From: Capnocytophaga sp. ARDL2
GTDB lineage: Bacteria > Bacteroidota > Bacteroidia > Flavobacteriales > Flavobacteriaceae
NCBI RefSeq assembly: GCF_041530365.1
Contig: NZ_CP168034.1
Location: forward strand, 1,612,001 to 1,676,000
Direction of reading: 5' to 3'
Length of the DNA: 64,000 nucleotides
The translations under genes were made by a program, and so were the position numbers. Position 1 is the first letter of the stretch. Each line of letters begins with the position of its first letter. This document shows, piece after piece, positions 1 through 8,544 of the stretch. The notes under the pieces are model-generated. The model did no database searches and was not told where the DNA came from. It saw only the letters and a list, made by a program, of their open reading frames with translations.

Positions 1-78
1 AATAAATTGCGAAATGATGATTTCAATTATCACCATTTTCAAATCGGCGAACCCAACTCGGTTCCCTATCACTGATTT

Positions 79-194
79 GGGCGTGCCCCGCCCTATATTC
101 TCAACGGTGTTAAAGGGCGGGTCGCGTCGTCCGCTGTATCTTTTGTGTTGGCTATCGCCTCCACAAAAGGATGTCGCTCCCATCGCTCACGCGT
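79..194. repeat. GC-rich intergenic repeat element with inverted repeats
   Basis: This stretch is far more GC-rich than its surroundings and has no convincing gene. It contains two stem-loops: CCCGCCC (87-93) pairs with GGGCGGG (115-121), and TTTTGTG pairs with CACAAAA around 137-168. From memory, similar GC-rich elements lie between genes in many Flavobacterium-type genomes. Only one copy is seen in this window, so repeat status is inferred. The 60-codon open frame across it looks like a composition artefact. Confidence 0.5.
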
Positions 195-247
195 AGAAAG
201 ATTTTAGTTTAGCATTTTTTATATTTTTAATATTACGATTTAAACCC

Positions 248-255
248 TATCTTTG
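248..255 (+). promoter_or_regulatory. -7 promoter box TATCTTTG for the tlpA-tpiA-rocD genes
   Basis: TATCTTTG matches the Bacteroidota TAnnTTTG -7 element. It lies 18 bases ahead of the ATG at 274, which leaves a short leader. No clear -33 TTG is seen. Confidence 0.65.
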
Positions 256-273
256 TAGAAATAAAGATTTACC

Positions 274-828
274 ATGAAAAAAATACTATTTGCAGCATGT
301 ATGGCTATTACAATGATAGCATGTAAAGACAAAAATACCACGCAAACTTCAGATAATACAGAAATAGAGCAAACTATGAATGCTGAAAAACACTATTTTT
401 CTGACGAAACCAATCGAGAAATTCTCACCACATTGGAGGGAAATCAACTTTCTTTCGAGGAAATTATCAATCAACAAAAAGGAAAATTGACCGTAGTAGA
501 AATTTGGGCAAGTTGGTGTCCTGATTGTATCAAAGGCTTTCCAAAGTTGGAAGAATTACAAGAAAATTTCCCAGATTTAAACTTTGTTTTTGTTTCATTA
601 GACAAAACTCCAGAAGATTGGAAAGCAGCTATTGAAAAATACAACTTGAAAGGAAACCATTTTTATATCCAACAAAAAATGAAAGAATCATTCGGAACAT
701 CGGTTGCTCTGGATTGGATTCCTAGATATATTTTGGTGAACAAAGACGGAAGTATCATCAATTTCAAGGCAATTACCGCAGACGAAGAAGCCTTTATCAA
801 CGATATTAAAGCACATTACAACAATTAA
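274..828 (+). CDS. Thioredoxin-like (TlpA/ResA family) lipoprotein
   Basis: Probable membrane-anchored thiol-disulfide oxidoreductase facing the periplasm. The N-terminus has a lipoprotein signal with a lipobox ending at Cys17 (TMIAC). A thioredoxin fold follows, with the redox motif WCPDC (Cys82, Cys85) and the cis-proline region WIPRY near residue 148. The family keeps exported cysteines reduced, for example in cytochrome c maturation, but no such partner is nearby. It ends 3 bases before tpiA, so it is probably cotranscribed with tpiA and rocD from the box at 248. Its 184 residues suit a TlpA-type protein. The exact substrate is unknown. Confidence 0.88.
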   Translation: MKKILFAACMAITMIACKDKNTTQTSDNTEIEQTMNAEKHYFSDETNREILTTLEGNQLSFEEIINQQKGKLTVVEIWASWCPDCIKGFPKLEELQENFPDLNFVFVSLDKTPEDWKAAIEKYNLKGNHFYIQQKMKESFGTSVALDWIPRYILVNKDGSIINFKAITADEEAFINDIKAHYNN

Positions 829-831
829 TTT

Positions 832-1584
832 ATGAGACATACCATTGTAGCGGGTAACTGGAAAATGCACAAAAATGCAGCAGAAACTCAGCAATTTGTA
901 AACGATTTAATCGAAAATATGCCCAACGGAAAAGAAGTGGAAGTAATCATTGCTCCACCTTTTACCAATTTATTAATTGCAACCCAAACTTTAGAGCATA
1001 CCAATATAGGAGTAGCTGCTCAGAATATGCACCAAGCAGAAGGCGGTGCTTTTACGGGCGAAATTTCTGCCGATATGTTGAAAAGCGTAGGGGTAAATAC
1101 TGTAATTTTGGGTCATTCGGAAAGAAGACAATATTTCAAAGAAACCAATGCTTTGTTGGCAAATAAAGTAGATACCGCTTTGAGACACAATATGCGCGTA
1201 ATTTTCTGCGTAGGAGAAGAGCTAAACGACCGCAAAAACAAGCAACACCTCAATGTGGTGTATTATCAATTGAAAGATTCTTTGTTTCACTTGCCAAAAT
1301 CGGCTTGGAACAACATTGTTTTGGCTTATGAACCTGTATGGGCAATTGGTACAGGCGAAACAGCAACACCCGAACAAGCCCAAGAAATGCACCAATACAT
1401 CAGAGAGCAAATCGCTATTCAATATGATAAAGAAGTGGCAGAAAACACTTCAATTTTGTACGGAGGTAGCGTAAAACCAGAAAATTCTAAAGAGATTTTC
1501 TCAAAACCAGATGTTGACGGCGGACTCATAGGAGGTGCTGCCTTGAAAGTAGAAGATTTTGTAAACATTATAAACAACGGATAA
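832..1584 (+). CDS. tpiA: Triosephosphate isomerase
   Basis: Cytoplasmic glycolytic enzyme that interconverts dihydroxyacetone phosphate and glyceraldehyde 3-phosphate. All hallmarks are visible: Asn9 and Lys11 in AGNWKMHKN, catalytic His95 in ILGHSERR, the glutamate in AYEPVWAIGTG that starts the mobile loop, and the phosphate-binding YGGSVKPEN near the C-terminus. Its 250 residues are the usual family length. It sits between the thioredoxin-like lipoprotein (3-base gap) and rocD (10-base gap), so the three probably form one transcript. Nothing looks damaged. Confidence 0.98.
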   Translation: MRHTIVAGNWKMHKNAAETQQFVNDLIENMPNGKEVEVIIAPPFTNLLIATQTLEHTNIGVAAQNMHQAEGGAFTGEISADMLKSVGVNTVILGHSERRQYFKETNALLANKVDTALRHNMRVIFCVGEELNDRKNKQHLNVVYYQLKDSLFHLPKSAWNNIVLAYEPVWAIGTGETATPEQAQEMHQYIREQIAIQYDKEVAENTSILYGGSVKPENSKEIFSKPDVDGGLIGGAALKVEDFVNIINNG

Positions 1585-1594
1585 TTAATAAATT

Positions 1595-2833
1595 ATGAGT
1601 ACAAATTTATCATCACAACAATTAATAGAATTAGAAAACCAATACGGAGCCCACAATTATCACCCACTACCTGTGGTTTTGTCAAAAGGTGAAGGAGTAT
1701 TTGTATGGGATGTAGAAGGTAAAAAATACTACGACTTTTTGTCGGCATATTCTGCTGTAAACCAAGGACATTGTCATCCAAAATTGGTTGAGGCTATGAC
1801 CAAACAAGCTCAAACTTTAACATTGACATCTCGTGCATTTTACAACGACAAATTGGGTGTTTACGAAGAAAAAATCACAAAATTGTTGGGATTTGACAAA
1901 GTATTGCCAATGAACTCAGGAGCTGAAGCGGTAGAAACAGCTATCAAATTGACGAGAAAATGGGCTTACGAAGAAAAGCAAATTCCAGAACAACAAGCCG
2001 TGATTGTGGTTTGTGAAAACAATTTCCATGGGCGTACGACTACGATTATCTCGTTTTCAAACGACCCAGAGGCAAGAAAAAATTATGGACCATATACAGA
2101 AGGGTTTATCCGCATTCCGTACAACGATGTCAACGCATTGAAAGAAGTATTGGAAAATAACAAAAACATTGCAGGATTTTTGGTAGAGCCTATCCAAGGA
2201 GAAGCTGGGGTTTATGTGCCAAACGAAGGATTTTTGAGCGAAGCCAACAAATTGTGTAAAGCTCACAATGTGTTGTTTATCGCAGACGAAGTACAAACAG
2301 GTATTGCTCGTACAGGAAAAATGTTGGCAGTACAGCACGAAAACATTCAACCAGATGTGTTGGTATTAGGAAAAGCTTTGTCAGGTGGTATGTATCCAGT
2401 ATCTGCGGTATTGGCAAACGACGAGATTATGAATGTAATCAAGCCAGGGCAACACGGTTCTACATTTGGAGGAAACCCATTGGCGGCGGCAGTTGCCATT
2501 GCAGCTTTAGATGTAGTAATTGACGAAAAATTGGCAGAAAACGCCGAAGAATTAGGACAATTGTTTAGAGCCGAATTGAACAAATACATCGAAACTTCAA
2601 ACATTTGTACTTTGGTAAGAGGAAAAGGATTGTTGAATGCCATTGTAATCAACGACAGCGAAGAAAGCGACACCGCTTGGAACATCTGTTTGCGATTGAG
2701 AGACAATGGATTATTGGCAAAACCAACCCACGGAAACATCATTCGTTTTGCACCACCATTGGTAATGAACAAAGAGCAATTGCTAGATTGTGTTGCGATT
2801 ATCACCAAGACTTTGAAAGAGTTTGAGAAATAA
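1595..2833 (+). CDS. rocD: Ornithine aminotransferase
   Basis: PLP-dependent class III aminotransferase that converts ornithine plus 2-oxoglutarate to glutamate semialdehyde and glutamate, linking arginine and proline catabolism. Visible motifs are [13 protein letters not shown] in the PLP phosphate cup, the cofactor aspartate in FIADEVQTG, the Schiff-base lysine in [10 protein letters not shown], and FGGNPLAAA. Its 412 residues match bacterial RocD. A proline dehydrogenase at 20.9 kb feeds the same glutamate semialdehyde pool. The gene is followed by a strong hairpin with a T-run. Acetylornithine aminotransferase is the main alternative, but the sequence reads as the ornithine type. Confidence 0.93.
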   Translation: MSTNLSSQQLIELENQYGAHNYHPLPVVLSKGEGVFVWDVEGKKYYDFLSAYSAVNQGHCHPKLVEAMTKQAQTLTLTSRAFYNDKLGVYEEKITKLLGFDKVLPMNSGAEAVETAIKLTRKWAYEEKQIPEQQAVIVVCENNFHGRTTTIISFSNDPEARKNYGPYTEGFIRIPYNDVNALKEVLENNKNIAGFLVEPIQGEAGVYVPNEGFLSEANKLCKAHNVLFIADEVQTGIARTGKMLAVQHENIQPDVLVLGKALSGGMYPVSAVLANDEIMNVIKPGQHGSTFGGNPLAAAVAIAALDVVIDEKLAENAEELGQLFRAELNKYIETSNICTLVRGKGLLNAIVINDSEESDTAWNICLRLRDNGLLAKPTHGNIIRFAPPLVMNKEQLLDCVAIITKTLKEFEK

Positions 2834-2855
2834 GAAGATGATTTAATTTTTTTGT

Positions 2856-2917
2856 AGTTTGACAAACTTGTAGAGATACTGAGCCTAGCCGAAGTATAAG
2901 TTTGTCAAACTTTTTTT
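2856..2917 (+). terminator. Terminator after rocD, long perfect stem
   Basis: The arms AGTTTGACAAACTT (2856-2869) and AAGTTTGTCAAACT (2898-2911) are perfectly complementary over 14 bp around a 28-base loop. A T-run follows to 2917. The loop holds CTGAGCCTAGCCGAAG, which resembles a common intergenic repeat core of Flavobacteria (from memory), so this terminator may derive from a mobile repeat. Confidence 0.75.
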
Positions 2918-2945
2918 AAAAGCGTAATTTAATTTTTTAAAAACA

Positions 2946-3668
2946 ATGAAAACTTATGCGGTTGATGATATAAAAAATCTTAATGAGTTAGTTTCTATTA
3001 TAGAAAAGTAGAATGAATTTAATAAAGATACAGTGGTCTTTTCATATATTGAATTGAATAAAAGAAATTTTAATTTTAATAGTGATTTACATCATCATAT
3101 AAATGGATTTTGTTTTTCATCCAATATAAATGATATTAATGATTTTGCAATAAAATATTTAAGTGATTTTGTATATGAGGAAAGCATAATTATCAAGAAT
3201 GATGCGAATTCTACTACAAAAATCTGTTCAAAAAATTCAGCTAAAAACAAAGTAAATAATATTGAAGTTGCTTCAAATAATCAAGAAACAAATTATATAC
3301 AACAACATAGTTCTATTAATTTGAAATATCCAGCATTATTGACTATTAGTAACATTTTTAGGATATTAGGTTGGATTTGTGCTTTTCTAACGGTTGTTTT
3401 CTTTTTAAAAAGTTTGATAAAAGAAATCGAAATAAGTGAAAGGTTAAATAAAGAAACAGATATCTTGTTACAATTTGTATTTTTGTTCATCGGAGGATTT
3501 TTTACATTCGTACAATTTGCCATATCCGAACTCATCAAAGTATTTTTTTTGATTAGTAATCAAAAAAATACTACTATGAAACAATTTTTATACTATGATT
3601 TTGTCTTTGATATACAATTGTTTAGAAGCACAAAACTAAAAAGAACAATTAGAAGATTTCTTTTATAA
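2946..3668 (+). pseudogene. Decayed membrane protein gene, two predicted TM helices
   Basis: I do not recognise the family. An ATG at 2946 opens a frame that runs through an in-frame TAG (3009-3011) and then stays open to a TAA at 3666. After the TAG the product continues sensibly (NEFNKDTVVFSYIELNK), so the TAG looks like a nonsense mutation, perhaps CAG to TAG. The second half holds two hydrophobic segments, around 3340-3415 and 3465-3545, typical of membrane spans. A GTG at 3033 could restart translation, but the gene lies in a patch with several other lesions. The same frame continues into the next decayed segment, so the two may once have been one gene. Confidence 0.55.
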
Positions 3669-4168
3669 AAAAATATAATACAACAATCAAAAGTCCTTCA
3701 ACAATGGGAGCAATCTTCTGAGAAAAACGAAGAGTATTACATTGCAGCTTTTAATTTTTATGTAGATAAAAATTTCAATGAAGATATTACAATTGATATT
3801 CTAAATCGATGTTTTACCTTACAAAATGATGGGTATTGTACAGTTTGGACAAGTTCATTTGATTTTTATACAACGGATGCAGAAGTCGAAAATGCTCTCA
3901 AAGTCATTGAACAAGGAATTAAGTTGTATCCCCTTCGATTAGATTTGTGTTAAAGGAAAATTCATTTGTATTGGTTGACAAATGATTATTATAATGTTAC
4001 AAAAGAATTGATTCGTTTATTGCAATTTTCCTACAAAAATAAAGTTTTCTGGTTGTGGGAAAATAATGTAAAACTAAAAAATAATCAAAATGTTTATCTC
4101 AAACTGATATATTTGTACCAAACTACTCTGATTATCAATTATCAGAATTGTACGAAGAAAACCACTAA
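3669..4168 (+). pseudogene. Decayed tetratricopeptide-like protein gene fragment
   Basis: Downstream of the TAA at 3666 the same frame encodes a helical, repeat-like protein (EEYYIAAFNFYVDKNFNED, ALKVIEQGIKLYPLRLDLC). It is cut by an in-frame TAA at 3951 and continues as RKIHLYWLTNDYYNV. Near 4100-4130 the best reading shifts frame and ends ...QLSELYEENH at TAA 4166-4168. The spacing and composition resemble TPR-type cytosolic proteins, but I cannot name the family. At least one nonsense codon and one frameshift make it non-functional. A bidirectional hairpin at 4171-4210 ends the region. Confidence 0.55.
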
Positions 4169-4170
4169 AG

Positions 4171-4210
4171 AAAAACCGTTTGTCTGTATAAGTCAGATAA
4201 ACGTTTTTTT
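4171..4210 (-). terminator. Hairpin terminator after the NUDIX gene (bidirectional)
   Basis: CGTTTgTCTG and CAGAtAAACG form a 10-bp stem with one G-T mismatch, flanked by A-runs on one side and T-runs on the other. It can end the toxin/NUDIX transcript on the minus strand and read-through from the decayed genes on the plus strand. Confidence 0.6.
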
Positions 4211-4214
4211 GGTT

Positions 4215-4718
4215 TTAATACTCTTCGAAAAACATTTTTTGAGATTCAAATGCAATTTTTTCTATCGGAATATTATTTGCATCAATCCAAACAATTTCTG
4301 AAACTTCAGATAGCTCTAAATCGACTGAAAATTTTTCATTAACTTCATATTCATAAAACAAATCCAAAGTATTGTAATTTATATTTTTGTAATGATAAAC
4401 ATTTGGCAATGTTTTGATTAATATTAGTTTTGTTTTATCAATCGTAATGTTTAATTCTTCGAATAGTTCTCTTGCACAAGCCGATTCGGCTGTTTCTTTA
4501 GGATCGACAAATCCACCAGCTAAATCCAATTTACCTTTGGCAGGATTTTGATTTCTACGGGTGAATAGAATTTCATTACCACATTTTACGATTACAGCCA
4601 CAGCAGGTGCACAATTGTGATACAAAACAAACTCACACGAGTTACAGGAAAATTTTCTATCGTTTTCAAAGACTAAGGTTTCGTTTCCACACTGTGGACA
4701 ATATTTTAAGTGTTTCAT
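4215..4718 (-). CDS. NUDIX hydrolase with N-terminal zinc ribbon
   Basis: Predicted nucleoside-diphosphate-linked hydrolase of 167 residues. Residues 8-28 form a small zinc ribbon (CPQC and CNSC). The NUDIX box follows near residues 69-92: GGFVDPKE, then RELFEELNI, with Asn where Gly is usual. The zinc-ribbon plus NUDIX layout resembles NudC-like pyrophosphatases that act on NAD(H), ADP-ribose or capped RNA, but the substrate cannot be read from sequence. Its ATG overlaps the stop of the ParE-like toxin gene (ATGA), so it should be translationally coupled to the toxin-antitoxin pair upstream. It is probably intact. Confidence 0.88.
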   Translation of the reverse strand: MKHLKYCPQCGNETLVFENDRKFSCNSCEFVLYHNCAPAVAVIVKCGNEILFTRRNQNPAKGKLDLAGGFVDPKETAESACARELFEELNITIDKTKLILIKTLPNVYHYKNINYNTLDLFYEYEVNEKFSVDLELSEVSEIVWIDANNIPIEKIAFESQKMFFEEY

Positions 4719-4999
4719 AAGGTTCGATTTTCAAAATTTTGTTTTCCAATAATTGCAATTATTTCGACCTCATCATTTTCAAGTTTGAAATAAATGGTAT
4801 TGGATTTACAAACACAATATCTGTAATTTTTATACTGATAATCAGGAAAGATAAATGGATTTGAAGCAATTCTTTTAAATTCTTCTAATAATAAATCATA
4901 GTAATATTCAGCTTGAATTTCACCAAAAGTTTTTACTCCACATTGATAAATTCGATACAAATCTTCTTTAGCATCTTTATTTAAAAAGTAATTATACAT
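4715..4999 (-). CDS. RelE/ParE-family toxin
   Basis: Small basic protein of 94 residues of the RelE/ParE superfamily, which poisons gyrase (ParE) or ribosome-bound mRNA (RelE). The N-terminal helical pair (AKEDLYRIYQCGVKTFG, AEYYYDLLLEEFKRIASNP) is followed by the family's strand pattern, ending YRYCVCKSNTIYFKLENDEVEIIAIIGKQ. The final I-I-G-K-Q fits the usual hIhGRQD end with a changed arginine. It overlaps the antitoxin gene by 8 bases and the NUDIX gene by 4, which is typical of coupled type II toxin-antitoxin operons. ParE rather than RelE is favoured by overall look only. Confidence 0.85.
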   Translation of the reverse strand: MYNYFLNKDAKEDLYRIYQCGVKTFGEIQAEYYYDLLLEEFKRIASNPFIFPDYQYKNYRYCVCKSNTIYFKLENDEVEIIAIIGKQNFENRTL

Positions 5000-5237
5000 T
5001 GTTTAATCTCCTTTTAAATTCCGCTGACATTTCTTCTTTGGTTTGAAATTCTGCTCTTCCACTTTTTTCAGCTTTATCCACTTTCTTTTTCACATAGTTG
5101 TGATAGGCTTCTTCCGAAACAAATGTAGGTTCTTCTTCGTAAATAGAGTACGCTTCTATTCCGTGTTCTTTTAATACTTCCACAGCCATTTGGTGTTGTT
5201 CTGCAGTAATATCATGTTTTAATTCTATGGTTTTTAT
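4992..5237 (-). CDS. Putative antitoxin of the ParE-type pair (start codon apparently ATA)
   Basis: Acidic and basic small protein directly upstream of, and overlapping, the ParE-like toxin, so most likely its antitoxin. I do not recognise the family. The C-terminal part (SEEAYHNYVKKKVDKAEKSG) is helical and charged, as expected for a toxin-wrapping tail. The frame is open up to an ATG at 5312, but that region holds the terminator of the preceding gene and a promoter box (5254-5261). The first codon after the promoter that gives a natural N-terminus, KTIELKHDIT, is ATA at 5237. No ATG, GTG or TTG lies between the box and an internal Met. Either ATA is used, an upstream start is real, or the start codon is mutated. 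Confidence 0.68.
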   Translation of the reverse strand: MKTIELKHDITAEQHQMAVEVLKEHGIEAYSIYEEEPTFVSEEAYHNYVKKKVDKAEKSGRAEFQTKEEMSAEFKRRLNNV

Positions 5238-5253
5238 GCGATAACTGTTTTTA

Positions 5254-5261
5254 CAAAGATA
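5254..5261 (-). promoter_or_regulatory. -7 promoter box TATCTTTG for the antitoxin-toxin-NUDIX operon
   Basis: On the minus strand TATCTTTG matches the TAnnTTTG consensus. Transcription would start near 5247, about ten bases ahead of the ATA codon discussed for the antitoxin. The box abuts the terminator of the acyl-CoA dehydrogenase gene. Confidence 0.6.
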
Positions 5262-5263
5262 AT

Positions 5264-5295
5264 AAAAAACTGCCCGATTTCCCAGGCAGTTTTTA
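5264..5295 (-). terminator. Terminator after acyl-CoA dehydrogenase
   Basis: On the minus strand AAAAACTGCC and GGGCAGTTTTTT form a GC-capped stem followed by a T-run, just downstream of the stop at 5303. Confidence 0.8.
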
Positions 5296-5302
5296 TAATT
5301 TA

Positions 5303-7099
5303 TTAATAACAATATCTATTTTCCTTGATAACTTTATCAGCGATGATTTCACGCAATTCGATAACATTTGGATAGTTGTCGTATTTTGTAAATCTACGCA
5401 ATCCCATCAACATCATGCGTTGTTCGTCGTCTGTTGCAAAGGAAACGATTCCTTCTTTTCCGCGTTGTGCAATGATTTCTACGGCATTATAGAGATACAA
5501 TTTTGCCATAGCGATTTGCTCTTTTGCCGCTTCTTCTCCTTTTGATTTTGCCATTTTTTCGGTGCGTAAAATTGTAGATTCCGCCATATAGATTTCAATC
5601 AAAATGTCTGCGGCTGCCAATAACAACTGTTGGTGATTTTCCAAATCCATTCCGTATTTTTGAACAGCCGAACCTGCGACCATCAAGAAGGCTTTTTTCA
5701 GTTTTTTCAACATTGCCTTTTCTTCTGCAAACAATTTGTCGTAATCTGGTGTAGAAAAATCTGGAATTCCCATCAATTCTTCTCCTACAGCCATTGCGGG
5801 TCCTAACAAATCTACATGTCCTTTCATTGCTTTTTTGATGAGCATTCCCACAGTAAGCATTCGGTTGATTTCGTTCGTTCCCTCGTAAATACGAGTAATA
5901 CGAGCATCACGCCAAGCGGCTTCCATCGGAGTATCTTCCGAAAATCCCATTCCTCCAAAGATTTGCAATCCTTCATCTGAACAATTTTGTGCATCTTCTG
6001 ATACAGCAACTTTCAAAATCGAACATTCAATAGCAAATTCTTCCACACCTTTCAATTCTGCCTCTTGATGATTGTTTCCTGCGGCCAATCGTGCATTGAT
6101 TCTCTTTTCAATAGCACCTGCTGCACGATAACTGGTAGATTCGTCGGCATAAAGTGAAGTAGCCATTTCAGCAATTTTCTTGCGAATGGCTCCAAAATTT
6201 GCAATTGGCTGATTGAATTGAATGCGTTCGTTGGCATATTCTACCGCTTTTGTAATGATTCTCCTTTGTGAATCCAAACAACCCGCTGCCAATTTAATAC
6301 GACCAACATTCAAGGCATTCATTGCAATTTTAAATCCTTCGCCACGACCTGCCAACATATTTTCTACTGGTACTAATGTATCATTGAAAAATACTTGTCT
6401 TGTAGAACTTGCACGGATTCCCAATTTGTGTTCTTCTTCTCCCAATGTGATTCCGTTGGGATTGTTTGGATCGTATTCTACAATAAATCCCGTGATGTTT
6501 TTGTCGTCTTCAATTCTTGCAAAAACAATCATCACATGACAAAAACCAGCATTGGAAATCCACATTTTTTGTCCGTTAATCTTATAATGTTTTCCATTGG
6601 CTGTCAATTCAGCTTTGGTTTTTCCAGAATTTGCATCCGAACCAGCACCAGGTTCTGTCAAACAGTAAGCTCCAAACCATTCGCCACTTGCCAACTTAGG
6701 CACATATTTTTGTTTTTGTTCTTCTGTACCGTAAAGTGTGATAGGCATCGTTCCAATACCTGTGTGAGCTCCGAATGCTGTTGAAAACGACCCCGAAGCA
6801 CCTGAAATATAATCACAAGTAAGCATTGTAGATACAAATCCCAATCCCATACCTCCATAATTTTCTGGTACAGCTACACTCAAAAATCCGAGTTCACCTG
6901 CTTTTTTCATAACCTCTACCGTAAATGCATAGTCTTTACTTTCAAAACGGTGTTTGTTTGGCCATAATTCTTTATCCACAAACTCAGTGAGGGATTCTTT
7001 CATCATGATTTGCTCTTCTGAAAAATCCTCTGGAGTAAAAGTATTTTCTGCTAATGTCTCTTTTACAATAAATTGACCACCTCTTGTTAAGTTTTCCAT
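5303..7099 (-). CDS. Acyl-CoA dehydrogenase (large form)
   Basis: FAD enzyme that introduces the first double bond in acyl-CoA during beta-oxidation. At 598 residues it is the long form, with a roughly 400-residue acyl-CoA dehydrogenase core plus a C-terminal helical extension as in VLCAD-like enzymes. Visible signatures are YCLTEPGAGSDA and WISNAG in the middle domain, and QIFGGMGFSEDTPMEAAWRD followed by IYEGTNEIN, which carries the catalytic glutamate. It lies on the same strand as the thiolase and the hydroxyacyl-CoA dehydrogenase fusion, giving a complete beta-oxidation spiral. The 245-base gap upstream holds repeats, so it may have its own promoter. Chain-length preference is unknown. 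Confidence 0.94.
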   Translation of the reverse strand: MENLTRGGQFIVKETLAENTFTPEDFSEEQIMMKESLTEFVDKELWPNKHRFESKDYAFTVEVMKKAGELGFLSVAVPENYGGMGLGFVSTMLTCDYISGASGSFSTAFGAHTGIGTMPITLYGTEEQKQKYVPKLASGEWFGAYCLTEPGAGSDANSGKTKAELTANGKHYKINGQKMWISNAGFCHVMIVFARIEDDKNITGFIVEYDPNNPNGITLGEEEHKLGIRASSTRQVFFNDTLVPVENMLAGRGEGFKIAMNALNVGRIKLAAGCLDSQRRIITKAVEYANERIQFNQPIANFGAIRKKIAEMATSLYADESTSYRAAGAIEKRINARLAAGNNHQEAELKGVEEFAIECSILKVAVSEDAQNCSDEGLQIFGGMGFSEDTPMEAAWRDARITRIYEGTNEINRMLTVGMLIKKAMKGHVDLLGPAMAVGEELMGIPDFSTPDYDKLFAEEKAMLKKLKKAFLMVAGSAVQKYGMDLENHQQLLLAAADILIEIYMAESTILRTEKMAKSKGEEAAKEQIAMAKLYLYNAVEIIAQRGKEGIVSFATDDEQRMMLMGLRRFTKYDNYPNVIELREIIADKVIKENRYCY

Positions 7100-7194
7100 A
7101 GTTGCACCCTATCCCCCAAAGGGGAAAACCTGCTAGGGTAAACAGGGTTTTAAAGATTATTTATTTTTTAAATTGTGTGAAAAATCTATTTAAT

Positions 7195-7345
7195 TATTTT
7201 CACGCTGATTTGAAATGATTTTTAATTATTTTTTCTATCAAAAATTTAAACAGTTCAATTAATATATCTGCATCATCTGCTAAAATTAAATAAGCGTGAT
7301 ATCAAAAAAAATTATTATCTGCGTGAAACTTGAAGGAGGGGTTTT
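7195..7345. repeat. Dispersed intergenic repeat, CGCTGAT/CTGCGTG subfamily
   Basis: The spacer between the thiolase and acyl-CoA dehydrogenase genes contains TTTCACGCTGAT, ATCATCTGCTA followed by AATTA, AAGCGTGATA and TATCTGCGTGAAAC in that order. The same words in the same order occur at 45258-45430, so the two spacers share an AT-rich dispersed element. No gene is seen in it. A short inverted repeat of C-runs and G-runs (CCCCCAAAGGGG near 7111-7122) lies just beside it. Confidence 0.55.
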
Positions 7346-8526
7346 TACAACAATTCAAAAATCCCCGCTGTACCTTGTCCAGTTCCTACACACATCGTTA
7401 CCATTCCGTATTTGTTACCACGGCGTTGCATTTCGTCAAACAATTGTACCGATAATTTTGCTCCTGTACAACCTAATGGATGCCCTAAAGCAATGGCACC
7501 TCCGTTTACATTGACAATTTCTGGATTTAAATCCAATTCCTGAATTACCGCCAATGATTGTGCTGCAAAGGCTTCGTTTAATTCAATTAGCACAATATCA
7601 TTTTGATTCAAACCGGCTTGTTTCAATGCTTTTGGAATGGCTTTTACTGGACCAATTCCCATAATTCTCGGTTCGACCCCTGCTGAGGCAAAAGTTACCA
7701 ATCGTGCGATGGGTTCTAAATTGAATTCTTTTACCATTTCTTCCGACATAATCAATACGAAAGCAGCTCCGTCTGACATTTGAGATGAATTTCCTGCTGT
7801 AACTGTTCCATCTGCGGCAAAAACAGGTTTCAACTTTCCTAAGGCTTCTAAATTGGTATCGGCTCTTGGTCCTTCGTCTTGTGAAACAACATAGGATTTA
7901 GTTTCTTTTTTACCTTGCTCGTTTACAAAAGTTTGTTCAACCGTAATTGGAACAATTTGCGATTGAAATTTATTTTCTTGTATGGCTTTCAATGCTTTTT
8001 GATGCGATTGAAAGGCAAATTCATCTTGGGCTTCTCGTGAAATATTGTATTGTTTGGCAACAGCCTCTGCTGTGAGTCCCATTCCCCAATAATAATCTTC
8101 ATTTCCTTTGGAAACTGTCTCATAATTTGGCGTTGCACGGTATCCTCCCATCGGAATAAAACTCATCGATTCTACTCCTCCTGCAATGATACAATTTGCC
8201 ATTCCTGATTGAATTTTTGCCGTTGCCAATCCGATGGTTTCCAGTCCTGATGCACAATAACGATTGACCGTTACTCCTGGTACATCGGTTACTTTCAATC
8301 CCATAAGGGAAATCAATCGTCCTACATTCAACCCTTGCTCGGCTTCTGGCATGGCGTTTCCTACCATTACATCGTCAATACGGGTTTTGTCGAAATTAGG
8401 TAATTGATTCATCATAAAATCAATGGTTTCAGCTGCCAATTCATCGGGCCTTTTGAATCGGAACAAACCTTTTGGGGCTTTTCCTACAGCTGTTCTGTAT
8501 GCTTTAACTATGTATGCGGTTTTCAT
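7345..8526 (-). CDS. Acetyl-CoA C-acyltransferase (3-ketoacyl-CoA thiolase)
   Basis: Thiolase that cleaves 3-ketoacyl-CoA with CoA in the last step of beta-oxidation; biosynthetic acetoacetyl-CoA formation is the alternative. At 393 residues it has the standard length. The nucleophilic cysteine lies in VNRYCASGLETI, the conserved GHPLGCTGAK carries the histidine, and the second cysteine lies in CVGTGQGTAG near the C-terminus. It sits between the fused dehydrogenase/hydratase gene (126 bases upstream, filled with a tandem repeat) and the acyl-CoA dehydrogenase gene. Together they make up a fad cluster; a fadA/fadI-like name fits but is not assigned. Confidence 0.95.
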   Translation of the reverse strand: MKTAYIVKAYRTAVGKAPKGLFRFKRPDELAAETIDFMMNQLPNFDKTRIDDVMVGNAMPEAEQGLNVGRLISLMGLKVTDVPGVTVNRYCASGLETIGLATAKIQSGMANCIIAGGVESMSFIPMGGYRATPNYETVSKGNEDYYWGMGLTAEAVAKQYNISREAQDEFAFQSHQKALKAIQENKFQSQIVPITVEQTFVNEQGKKETKSYVVSQDEGPRADTNLEALGKLKPVFAADGTVTAGNSSQMSDGAAFVLIMSEEMVKEFNLEPIARLVTFASAGVEPRIMGIGPVKAIPKALKQAGLNQNDIVLIELNEAFAAQSLAVIQELDLNPEIVNVNGGAIALGHPLGCTGAKLSVQLFDEMQRRGNKYGMVTMCVGTGQGTAGIFELL

Positions 8527-8544
8527 ATTTCTTAATGTATTAGG

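Noticed and set aside
14..196. 60-codon open frame at the window start
   Set aside because: It lies across a GC-rich element full of inverted repeats, with no start context, promoter or recognisable protein.
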